Assembly: GCA_037445185.1 (NCBI GenBank)
Contig: JBBIKZ010000040.1
Coordinates: forward strand, 1-19,308
Reading direction: 5' to 3'
Length of the DNA: 19,308 nucleotides
DNA from: JANWZL01 sp037445185
GTDB taxonomy: Bacteria > Pseudomonadota > Gammaproteobacteria > Burkholderiales > Thiobacillaceae
Below are positions 1 to 5,753 of this stretch, piece by piece. Below the pieces are notes generated by a model that saw only the letters and a program-made list of their open reading frames with translations, did not search any database and was not told the origin of the DNA. Numbering within the stretch: position 1 is the first letter of the stretch; each line of letters begins with the position of its first letter. The position numbers were made by a program, and so were the translations under genes.

Positions 1-158
1 GTCGTCGTGCCAGGGGATTTCGAGATATCGAGTCCCTCAAGCTCAAAATCCTCCAGCTCAACACCCAGGACACCCCGTCGTTCCTCTACGCCATACCGCC
101 CAGCCATACCTCACAGGCGTCAGGCCGTAGGGGGATAAGTAACGTAGGAAAACCGTGA
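1..158 (+). mobile_element. Probable transposase C-terminal fragment, cut by the window edge
   Basis: An open frame enters from the left edge (first full codon at 3) and stops at TGA 156-158. The peptide begins RRARGFRDIESLKLKILQLN. This resembles the end of ISL3-type DDE transposases, where a basic [KR]RxxG[FY]R motif is followed by a short amphipathic stretch containing L[RK][IL][KL]. The remaining roughly 30 residues (FLYAIPPSH and onward) have no recognisable character and may be read-through past an old IS end. The assignment rests on about 20 residues recalled from the family, so it is tentative. The rest of the element lies outside the window, and no terminal inverted repeat was identified. 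Confidence 0.42.
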
Positions 159-314
159 AGAGCCGCCGGCGCGATCCTCCGGGTCGCGCAAGCCTTCGAA
201 TGCTTCCATGATCGAGCAGGTTGTCGCCGGCGAGCCCGACTTTCTACCCGGCTCAGGTTACAAAAGTGCGTCACCTTCCCCAGGGCCCCCAGGTAAGGGG
301 TATGAGGGGTGGGG
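159..314. other. Intergenic stretch with no recognised gene
   Basis: This lies between the transposase-like fragment and the 3' end of the leftward dioxygenase gene. The frames that cross it are short or are shadows of the dioxygenase gene. No clear terminator with a U-tract was found on the minus strand, although a run of C/G-rich blocks at about 278-312 could fold. I see nothing further to annotate. Confidence 0.5.
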
Positions 315-1247
315 TCAGACGCCGCGCAGGTTGCGCGGCTGGTCGTGGTAGCGGGCGCGGTAGAGCAGGCGCCGATGCTCGGGCCGGTCGCTGAAGCCGG
401 CGCGGGTATGGAGCACGTTGGCGCAGATGAGCCCCATGCCGGGTTCCAGCCTGAGGGTGAAGACACCCGCGGGTCGCGCCTCCAGGTGGGCCCCCAGGGC
501 ATGCACGGCGGCCAGGGTGGCGGCATCTTGCTTCCAGCGGATGCTGCGGGTGCGGGCGGTGTAGCGCAGGTGCAGGCGACCCTCCCGCTCGTACAGGGCG
601 GGCCCGGTCTCGTCGGGTCGGGCGGTGCCCATCTCGTCGACGCGCGCGGGGATGGTCATGGCGTCCTCCGCCATCAGCGCCCGGATGTGGGCGGGGTCGG
701 CGTCGCGCAGGGCGATGTAGGCGAGCTCGGGGTCGTACAGATCGTTCTCGCCGCCCGTGTCGGCCGCGCGCGCGCAGTGCAGCATCATGCCGTGGATGCG
801 CCGCTCGGGCGGGTTGTAGTAGCCGTCGGTGTGCCAGCGGATGCGCTGATGGGTGTAAGGGATGTAGTCGCCGCGGCGGGTGGGGTCCACGCCTACGGGG
901 CGTGCCGGCTCGGCGTTCTCCTCGTCCTCGCGCGGCGTGAGGCTGGAGATGCCGTCCGCATCGGCGAGCCAGTTGGCGTCCAGGTGGACGAGGCCGAACT
1001 GCTCGCCCACCCGTCGCGGGATCGTCTTGTCCTCGGCCTCTCCCGGCGGACCGGCGTAGATGGCCATGTTGGTCTTGGCCAGACGCTGCCACAGCGCGGC
1101 GTATTCCGCGTCGCTCAGATGGCGTGGATCGCGCACGGTGACGATCAGTTCCTCCGCCCGCTGCGGGTAGCCGGCGAGCTTCTTCGTCCGCCAGGCGGCA
1201 TAGGCAGGCTCGTTGTCCGGATGGAAAGGGGAATCGCGAGGGATCAC
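315..1247 (-). CDS. TauD/TfdA-type Fe(II)/2-oxoglutarate-dependent dioxygenase
   Basis: A 310-residue cytoplasmic protein with the jelly-roll dioxygenase signature. The iron-binding HxD is H139-T-D141 in RWHTDGYYN, followed by DTGGEN at 163-168. The distal histidine is probably H280 in CANVLHTRAGF. An arginine-rich strand, HRRLLYRARYHD at 291-302, supplies the candidate 2-oxoglutarate-binding arginine. Length and motif order fit the TauD/CAS-like superfamily. The start is GTG at 1247. Its first four bases (GTGA on the minus strand) overlap the stop of the preceding gene, which implies translational coupling. Sitting last in a cluster with a sulfurtransferase and a DsrC-like protein, it could hydroxylate an organosulfur compound, but that substrate is inference. 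The family also includes non-sulfur substrates such as gamma-butyrobetaine, so the exact reaction is unknown. Confidence 0.8.
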   Translation of the reverse strand: MIPRDSPFHPDNEPAYAAWRTKKLAGYPQRAEELIVTVRDPRHLSDAEYAALWQRLAKTNMAIYAGPPGEAEDKTIPRRVGEQFGLVHLDANWLADADGISSLTPREDEENAEPARPVGVDPTRRGDYIPYTHQRIRWHTDGYYNPPERRIHGMMLHCARAADTGGENDLYDPELAYIALRDADPAHIRALMAEDAMTIPARVDEMGTARPDETGPALYEREGRLHLRYTARTRSIRWKQDAATLAAVHALGAHLEARPAGVFTLRLEPGMGLICANVLHTRAGFSDRPEHRRLLYRARYHDQPRNLRGV

Positions 1248-1858
1248 CTCTCCGATCCCTGCTGCCTGATCCCTGACGCCTGGATGGGATAGAAGCCGTC
1301 GACCTGTTTCTTGACCGTGCCCATGATCTGCGGCATCTCGATGTCCATGATCTGGTCCTGAATCCAGGTCTGGTCGGACTTTTCCATCACCTCGCGGATC
1401 TGCAGCGACAAAAAGCGCAGGGCTGGGAAGCTCGCCTTGTCTTCGCCGAACTCGTAGTGGGCGTATTCCGCCATGCGGTCGTTGAGCATGGCGATGTAGC
1501 CCTGTTTGTAGTCGTATTCGGGGTCTTTCTGGCCGCCGGTGAAGTCGAGGATGTTGTCCTCCATGATCTCCGCCAGCCGCTTGCCCAGGGCGCTGATGAG
1601 GCGACCGCGCTCCTCGTCGCTCACACGACCATAGAACAGGCGGTCGACGTAGTGCACGGCGAAGGCGGTCATCTCGGCGATGATCTTGAAGCCGCGCTGC
1701 GGCGTGACGATGTCGTAGTCGGCGCGGGACAGGTCGTCCACGGCGCGGTCGGCCATGCGCCAGATGGTGGTGGCGATGGCGGTGGCCACCTCCTCGGCGC
1801 CGCGCTGGACGCCATCCTTCTTGAACCAGACGGTCTTGACTCGGGTGGGTGCGGCCAT
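1244..1858 (-). CDS. Conserved-looking hypothetical protein, 204 residues
   Basis: I do not recognise this family. The protein is soluble, with no signal peptide or membrane segment. It is largely alpha-helical by composition and rich in acidic and aromatic residues (for example FAVHYVDRLFYGRVSDEERG near 67-86 and a long charged helix at 88-105). It has no cysteine or CxxC motif, so a thiol-relay role is unlikely. It starts at ATG 1856-1858, one base after the stop of the sulfurtransferase gene, and its TGA overlaps the GTG start of the dioxygenase gene. The three are therefore very probably co-transcribed. The last residues, from about QASGIRQQ onward, are encoded by a 7-bp periodic repeat (1254-1281) found elsewhere in intergenic positions. 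The native protein may once have ended earlier, near the VDGFYPI segment. Confidence 0.75.
   Translation of the reverse strand: MAAPTRVKTVWFKKDGVQRGAEEVATAIATTIWRMADRAVDDLSRADYDIVTPQRGFKIIAEMTAFAVHYVDRLFYGRVSDEERGRLISALGKRLAEIMEDNILDFTGGQKDPEYDYKQGYIAMLNDRMAEYAHYEFGEDKASFPALRFLSLQIREVMEKSDQTWIQDQIMDIEMPQIMGTVKKQVDGFYPIQASGIRQQGSER
1254..1281. repeat. Degenerate heptanucleotide repeat inside a coding 3' end
   Basis: Four consecutive 7-bp units of form GNNNCCT on the + strand: GATCCCT, GCTGCCT, GATCCCT, GACGCCT. This is the same periodic pattern (a CCTG/CAGG core every 7 bp) as the intergenic elements at 2714-2831 and 17509-17621. Here it forms the last codons of the 204-residue leftward gene. 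Confidence 0.6.
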
Positions 1859-1859
1859 C

Positions 1860-2711
1860 CTATTCTCCTATGGCGACCGGACGGGTGGGATCGGTGATCC
1901 ACTCGCTCCAGGAACCGGGGTAGAGGCGGGAGCCCGGCAGCCCGGCGATCTCCATGGCCAGCAGGTTGTGGCAGGCCGTCACGCCGGAGCCGCACATGTG
2001 GATCACCTGCCAGGGGGCACGGCCCTTGAGCAGGGTCTGGAAGGTCTCGCGCAGGGCCTCGGGCGGCAGATAGGTGCCGTCGAGGTCCAGGTTGTCCTCG
2101 AAATTCCAATTGATGGCCCCCGGCACGTGACCGGCCACCGGGTCCAACGGCTCGAACGCGCCGGTGAAGCGCCGCTCGGGTCGGGCGTCGATGATCAGCT
2201 CTCCGCCGCCCTGCATGGCGCGCAGCACATCCTCGGCGCTGACGATGTGGCTGGGCTCGGGCAGGCAGACACAGTTGCCCTTCTCGGGCGCCGGCACCTC
2301 CGTGGTCAGCGGGCGCATCTCCCGCTTCCACTTGGGCAGCCCCCCGTCCAACAGGGCGACCGCCGGATGCCCCAGCCAGCGCAGCAGCCACCACATGCGC
2401 ACGGCCATGGCGCCGAAGCTGTCGTCATAGACCACCACCTGCTTGTTCACCCCCACCCCCCAGTGGTAGAGCTTGTCGGCCAGCACCTGCGGGTCCGGCA
2501 GGGGATGCCGGCCGGTCTTGCCGGGCACGACGGGGCCCGAGAGGTCCTCGTCCAGATGCGCATAGCGCGCGCCCGGGATATGACCCTCGGCATACGCCCG
2601 ACGACCGGCCTCCGGATCGGTCAGCGTGAAGCGGCAGTCGAACACCACCCACTGGGGATCCTCGAGGTGGCGGGCCAGGTCCTCGGTGGTGACGAGGGTG
2701 TTGATGTACAT
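1860..2711 (-). CDS. sseA: Thiosulfate/3-mercaptopyruvate sulfurtransferase, two rhodanese domains
   Basis: At 283 residues it has the usual length for an SseA/TST protein, with tandem rhodanese domains. The N-terminal inactive domain spans about 1-140, with GHIPGARYAHLDEDLSGP at 43-60. The C-terminal catalytic domain spans about 155-280 and includes GHVPGAINWNFED (194-206). The active-site loop is CGSGVTA with the sulfur-carrying C240, the form typical of 3-mercaptopyruvate-type enzymes. No signal peptide is visible, so it should act in the cytoplasm, probably supplying or moving sulfane sulfur near the Dsr pathway. The start is ATG 2709-2711. The leader just upstream is a 7-bp periodic repeat and shows no Shine-Dalgarno sequence, which is unusual. 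The next gene follows after one base. The substrate (mercaptopyruvate or thiosulfate) cannot be fixed from sequence. Confidence 0.9.
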   Translation of the reverse strand: MYINTLVTTEDLARHLEDPQWVVFDCRFTLTDPEAGRRAYAEGHIPGARYAHLDEDLSGPVVPGKTGRHPLPDPQVLADKLYHWGVGVNKQVVVYDDSFGAMAVRMWWLLRWLGHPAVALLDGGLPKWKREMRPLTTEVPAPEKGNCVCLPEPSHIVSAEDVLRAMQGGGELIIDARPERRFTGAFEPLDPVAGHVPGAINWNFEDNLDLDGTYLPPEALRETFQTLLKGRAPWQVIHMCGSGVTACHNLLAMEIAGLPGSRLYPGSWSEWITDPTRPVAIGE

Positions 2712-2713
2712 GC

Positions 2714-2831
2714 CAGATGTCAGGTTTCAGGTTACAGGTTCCAGCAGGCCCGGTTCATGGCTCGTTCCTGCTGAGGGGGTGAACAACCTCGACAGGCATA
2801 CCCAGCCCTGTATCCTGAAACCTGTAGCCTG
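2714..2831. repeat. Inverted pair of heptanucleotide repeats between the dsrC-like gene and sseA
   Basis: The left arm (2714-2748) reads in 7-bp steps CAGATGT, CAGGTTT, CAGGTTA, CAGGTTC, CAGCAGG. The right arm (2804-2831) reads AGCCCTG, TATCCTG, AAACCTG, TAGCCTG, the same pattern in opposite orientation. About 55 bases separate the arms, so the transcript could fold into a long imperfect stem. The left arm begins two bases upstream of the sseA ATG, and the right arm ends one base before the dsrC-like stop codon. The element thus fills the whole gap between the two genes. A second copy with the same architecture lies at 17509-17621. Confidence 0.75.
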
Positions 2832-2832
2832 A

Positions 2833-3165
2833 TCAGTAGCCTCCCTTGCCGAACGGCTTGGTCAACCCCGCCACCTTGGCGGACTGGCGGTTCGGCTGCT
2901 TGGGGAAGAGTTCGTAGAGACGCTTTTTCCAGTCAGTGCCCGGAAATTCCTCTTCCATCATCGCCACCATGTTGCGGAAATTGGGTGTATGGCCGTCCTC
3001 TTGGTACTTCCGGCGCATGAAGTTGATCACGATCCAGTGTTCGTCGGTCAGGTTGATCCCCTCGGCCGCGGCGATGACGGGCACGATCTCGTCACTAAAG
3101 TTGGGCTCGACCAGAAAGCCTTCGTCATCGACTTCGAGTTCTTCGCCGTTGAGCACATAACCCAT
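2833..3165 (-). CDS. Cysteine-free DsrC/TusE-family protein (RspA-like)
   Basis: A 110-residue member of the DsrC/TusE/DsvC fold. It shares EVDDEGFL (11-18), LTDEHWIVINFMRRKY (39-54) and RLYELFP...QSAKVAGLTKPFG (82-106) with the true DsrC encoded at 8025. The functional cysteines are gone. Aligning the tails puts A96 opposite DsrC C99 and K107 opposite DsrC C110, and the whole protein contains no cysteine. It therefore cannot carry sulfur or form the trisulfide. Cysteine-less family members have been grouped as RspA, with a proposed regulatory role. A good Shine-Dalgarno sequence (AAGGAGAGG, minus strand) precedes ATG 3163-3165. It lies between the Cas6-like gene and sseA in the cluster divergent from dsrA. 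A decoy or ligand role towards Dsr partners is inference. Confidence 0.88.
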   Translation of the reverse strand: MGYVLNGEELEVDDEGFLVEPNFSDEIVPVIAAAEGINLTDEHWIVINFMRRKYQEDGHTPNFRNMVAMMEEEFPGTDWKKRLYELFPKQPNRQSAKVAGLTKPFGKGGY

Positions 3166-3214
3166 TTTTCCTCTCCTTACACGCTGGTTGAAACCAAGGC
3201 GATCGCTGCGTCGC

Positions 3215-3868
3215 TCAGTCGATCACCACTTCCTTGATGGACTTGTGCGGGATGAAGATCCCGCAGCCATAGATCCGGTACCGCCCCAGGCCCTGCTCCT
3301 GCACGCGGATGGAGTCGTCCAGGCCGAGGTCGTGCAGCATGAGGCTGTAGCCTTCGACAGCGCCCTCGTGCATGCGCATGCGCCGCCGCTTGCCAGGGAT
3401 CAGGCCTGCGCGCACACCCATCGCCTCCAGCTCGGCCCGCGCCTCGGCCATGAACTGGGCCTCGTCGGCCGAACCCATGATCACGAAGTGGGAGTACAGC
3501 GTGGCATATGGCACCAGCGGGCGTTTTTTCAAGGGCCCCACCCTGATCGGCCCAGCGCCCGCCTCGAGCACGGCACCGGTCAGCGCCTCGGCATCCGCCA
3601 GGCGATCGACCGGCAGCCGCAGCGTCAGCTTGACACGGCGATTGATGACCAGATTGTCGTTACGACCGGTGGGCGCCCCATGCACGGGGTGCACCCCGAC
3701 GCCGGCAGTCTCACTCAGCCAGGGCAGGTGTTTGACCAACTGCTCGAACAGGCCGACACCGTGGTCGGCAGGAATCTCGCCGGCAGACAGGTCAAACTGC
3801 ACGTCAGCAAGGTTCGCCGCATGTTCGAACTCCTTGATCGCCTCCCATTCCGGGTTGTACATGCGCAT
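3215..3868 (-). CDS. Cas6/Cmx6-like protein (putative RNA endonuclease fold), orphan
   Basis: This 217-residue protein resembles the Cas6 subtype-MYXAN (Cmx6) family as I recall it from annotations of sulfur oxidisers. Supporting features are an early conserved segment, VQFDLSAG (23-30), a basic loop, IPGKRRRMRMHEG (about 157-169), and a C-terminal glycine-rich stretch, RYRIYGCGIFIPHKSIKEV. The last fits the G-rich loop of ferredoxin-like RAMP proteins. No other cas gene and no CRISPR array is present in the window, so a role in CRISPR RNA processing is not supported here. It starts at ATG 3866-3868 after a GAGGAG Shine-Dalgarno sequence, three bases behind the small upstream gene. The catalytic residue cannot be assigned. 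It could be a diverged RNA-binding or RNA-cleaving protein co-opted for the sulfur locus. The family call is moderate and the function is unknown. Confidence 0.55.
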   Translation of the reverse strand: MRMYNPEWEAIKEFEHAANLADVQFDLSAGEIPADHGVGLFEQLVKHLPWLSETAGVGVHPVHGAPTGRNDNLVINRRVKLTLRLPVDRLADAEALTGAVLEAGAGPIRVGPLKKRPLVPYATLYSHFVIMGSADEAQFMAEARAELEAMGVRAGLIPGKRRRMRMHEGAVEGYSLMLHDLGLDDSIRVQEQGLGRYRIYGCGIFIPHKSIKEVVID

Positions 3869-3871
3869 CGG

Positions 3872-4105
3872 TCAGGTCTCCTCGCCGCCCTGCGCCGCGA
3901 TTGGCGCCGCCCACTTGAGCATTTCCTCGGCCCAGTACTTCGCCGTGACAGGGTCGACGTCGAAGATGGTGAAGCGAGCGCCGCGTTCACGGATGCGCAG
4001 GCGCATCATGGGCACGCCGCCCGCGGCGTACTCGACCTGTTGCAGCTCGATCTCCTGGTTGCCGTAGGGATTGCGAAACTTGGCAATGGGTGTGATTCGA
4101 TCCAT
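3872..4105 (-). CDS. Small hypothetical protein, 77 residues, first gene of the divergent cluster
   Basis: I do not recognise this protein. The chosen start is ATG 4103-4105 (MDRITPIAKFRNPYG), with a GGAG about 11 bases upstream. An in-frame ATG at 4183 would add 26 residues, but it would use the putative operator region as coding sequence and lacks a good ribosome site. The product is soluble and alternates beta-like segments (IELQQVEYA, MMRLRIRERGARFTIFDVD) with a C-terminal helix (AKYWAEEMLKWAAPI). It contains no cysteine when started here. The segment RITPIAKFRNPYGNQEIE looks like the kind of conserved block seen in a small regulatory or adaptor protein. It is followed after two bases by the Cas6-like gene, so the two may work together. 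Confidence 0.7.
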   Translation of the reverse strand: MDRITPIAKFRNPYGNQEIELQQVEYAAGGVPMMRLRIRERGARFTIFDVDPVTAKYWAEEMLKWAAPIAAQGGEET

Positions 4106-4133
4106 GAATATCGGATCTCCGTTCGAGACGTTA

Positions 4134-4162
4134 ATCTGACATTTTTTGTCGGGCATCAGCAA
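4134..4162 (-). promoter_or_regulatory. Candidate sigma70 promoter for the leftward cluster
   Basis: On the minus strand TTGCTG (4157-4162) and TCAGAT (4134-4139) are separated by 17 bases. They match the -35/-10 consensus at 3 of 6 and 4 of 6 positions. Transcription would begin near 4127, giving a leader of about 22 bases before ATG 4105. The match is weak but the placement is sensible. Confidence 0.3.
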
Positions 4163-4172
4163 TCCCGTAACC

Positions 4173-4234
4173 GGGTAGCCCAACCTACCCGATGGGGTAG
4201 GTGCACACTACCCCATTGCATCCCCCTCTACCCC
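4173..4234. promoter_or_regulatory. Cluster of five CTACCC/GGGTAG elements, putative operator
   Basis: Five copies lie in 62 bp of the divergent region: GGGTAG 4173-4178, CTACCC 4185-4190, GGGGTAG 4194-4200, CTACCCC 4208-4214 and CTACCCC 4228-4234. They pair as inverted repeats with 6-, 3- and 7-base spacers (GGGTAG-N6-CTACCC, CTACCC-GAT-GGGGTAG, GGGGTAG-N7-CTACCCC). The cluster is just upstream of the candidate leftward promoter and 134-195 bases from the dsrA start, so it could serve both directions. The regulator is unknown. A related palindrome is at 19197-19212. Confidence 0.55.
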
Positions 4235-4367
4235 GACGGAATGATAGTGTTCGACATGCCGGCTCGCTAAGATGCCTGCACTCGATCCGTGCAGGCGTGC
4301 CTGCTCACGGGCAGTGCAGTGAAAGTAGTGACGACATACCGTTGTACAAGACTTAAAGGAGAAACAG
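4235..4367 (+). promoter_or_regulatory. dsrA promoter and leader region
   Basis: The dsr operon promoter should lie here, between the operator cluster and dsrA. The best -10-like hexamer I see is TAAGAT (4268-4273), but no convincing -35 stands 17 bases upstream, so the promoter may need an activator. An inverted repeat CCTGCAC-N7-GTGCAGG (4275-4295) follows directly, either as a leader hairpin or as a second binding site. The dsrA ribosome site AAAGGAG ends about seven bases before ATG 4368. Confidence 0.35.
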
Positions 4368-5666
4368 ATGGCTAAGCAGATGCACCAAACGCCTAACCTG
4401 GACGAACTGGAGAGCGGCCCCTGGCCTTCCTTCGTGACGGGCCTGAAGCGCCTCGCTCAAGAAAACGACATGATGGTCGACCTGCTCGGCCAGCTGGAAA
4501 CCTCCTACAAGACCCGTTTCGGCTACTGGAAGGGCGGTACCGTGGGCGTGATCGGCTACGGCGCCGGCATCATCCCCCGCTTCACCGAACTCAAGGACGA
4601 GAACGGCAGGCCCCTGTTCCCCGAGGCGGCCGAGTTCCACACCCTGCGCGTGCAGCCGCCCGCGGGCATGCATTACACCTCCGACCTGCTGCGCCAGCTG
4701 TGTGACGCCTGGATCGAGACGGGCGGCTCCGGCCTGATCGCCTTCCATGGCCAGTCCGGCGACATCATGTTCCAGGGCATCAAGACCGAGAACGTGCAGG
4801 CCGCCTTCGACCGGTTAAACGAGATGGGCTTCGACCTCGGCGGCGCCGGCCCCGCGCTGCGCACCTCCATGTCCTGCGTCGGCGCGGCCCGCTGCGAGAT
4901 GTCCTGCTATGACGAGGCGCGGGCGCTGCGCACCGTCATCAACAACAACTTGGACGACATGCACCGTCCGTCCCTGCCCTACAAGTTCAAGTTCAAGTTC
5001 TCCGGCTGCCCCAACGACTGCGTGAACTCCATCCAGCGCTCCGACATGGCCACCATCGGCACCTGGCGCGACAACATCCAGACCAACCAGGCCATCGCCG
5101 ACGAGTGGATGTCCGGCCACAGCATGGAAGACCTGGTCAACATGGTCGTCAACCACTGCCCCACCAAGGCCATCAGCCTGCGCAAAGTGGGCAAGGAGAA
5201 GGCCGAGGGCGAGTCGGTACTGAAGGTGGGCGCCGATACCGAAATGGTCATCGACAACCACAACTGCGTGCGCTGCATGCACTGCCTGAACGTCATGCCC
5301 GGCGCGCTGCTGCCCGGCAAGGACAAGGGCGTGACCATCCTGGTCGGCGGCAAGGGTGTGCTGAAGATCGGTGCCACCATGGGCACGGTCATCATCCCCT
5401 TCATGAAGCTCGAGTCCGACGAGGACTTCGAGAAACTGAACGACCTGGCCCGCAACGTGCTGGACTTCTTCGCCGAGAACGCCCTCGAGCACGAGCGCAC
5501 CGGCGAGATGATCGAGCGCATCGGTCTGGTGAACTTCCTCGAGGGCATCGGGCTGGAGGTGGATCCCAACATGATCATCCATCCCCGCACCAACCCCTAC
5601 GTGCGTACCGACGGCTGGGACGAGGAAGCCGAGAAGTGGTTCGAGCGCAAGCGGGCGGCTGCCTGA
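4368..5666 (+). CDS. dsrA: Dissimilatory sulfite reductase alpha subunit (reverse type)
   Basis: At 432 residues it has the normal size for DsrA. It forms an alpha2beta2 enzyme with DsrB that, in sulfur oxidisers, oxidises sulfur bound to DsrC to sulfite in the cytoplasm. The siroheme-coupled [4Fe-4S] site is C170-x5-C176 (SCVGAARC) plus C214-x3-C218 (SGCPNDC). The inserted ferredoxin domain uses C264 (NHCPTKAI) and C300-x2-C303-x2-C306 (NCVRCMHC). It begins at ATG 4368 after AAAGGAG and is the first gene of the rightward operon. Because dsrEFH and dsrL follow, this is the oxidative rDsr type rather than a sulfate-reducer enzyme. The 87-base gap before dsrB contains a stable hairpin. Confidence 0.97.
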   Translation: MAKQMHQTPNLDELESGPWPSFVTGLKRLAQENDMMVDLLGQLETSYKTRFGYWKGGTVGVIGYGAGIIPRFTELKDENGRPLFPEAAEFHTLRVQPPAGMHYTSDLLRQLCDAWIETGGSGLIAFHGQSGDIMFQGIKTENVQAAFDRLNEMGFDLGGAGPALRTSMSCVGAARCEMSCYDEARALRTVINNNLDDMHRPSLPYKFKFKFSGCPNDCVNSIQRSDMATIGTWRDNIQTNQAIADEWMSGHSMEDLVNMVVNHCPTKAISLRKVGKEKAEGESVLKVGADTEMVIDNHNCVRCMHCLNVMPGALLPGKDKGVTILVGGKGVLKIGATMGTVIIPFMKLESDEDFEKLNDLARNVLDFFAENALEHERTGEMIERIGLVNFLEGIGLEVDPNMIIHPRTNPYVRTDGWDEEAEKWFERKRAAA

Positions 5667-5683
5667 TCGGCACATAAGGACAC

Positions 5684-5705
5684 GGGGTCACCTCAGGGTG
5701 ACCCC
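5684..5705 (+). other. Hairpin between dsrA and dsrB
   Basis: GGGGTCACC (5684-5692), loop TCAG, GGTGACCCC (5697-5705): a perfect 9-bp GC-rich stem with a 4-base loop, followed by TTCTG rather than a U-tract. It could stabilise the dsrA 3' end, mark a processing site or act as a weak attenuator. The encoded subunits form an equimolar complex, so strong termination here is unlikely. Confidence 0.75.
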
Positions 5706-5753
5706 TTCTGAATCGTATATTGGTATCCTGATCTCACCTTGTTGGAGTCAAGC

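Noticed and set aside
2714..2831. Possible CRISPR array near the Cas6-like gene
   Set aside because: The units are 7 bp, contiguous and degenerate, with no spacers between 25-40 bp repeats. Nothing else in the window has repeat-spacer structure.
4106..4183. 26-residue N-terminal extension of the small unknown protein
   Set aside because: It lacks a good ribosome site and would translate through the candidate promoter and into the operator cluster. ATG 4105 fits better, although the longer form is not excluded.
4200..4220. Possible sigma54 promoter (GGTGCAC ... TTGCA)
   Set aside because: The GG and GC dinucleotides are 16 bases apart instead of the required 10, and the -24 element lacks the TGGCA form.
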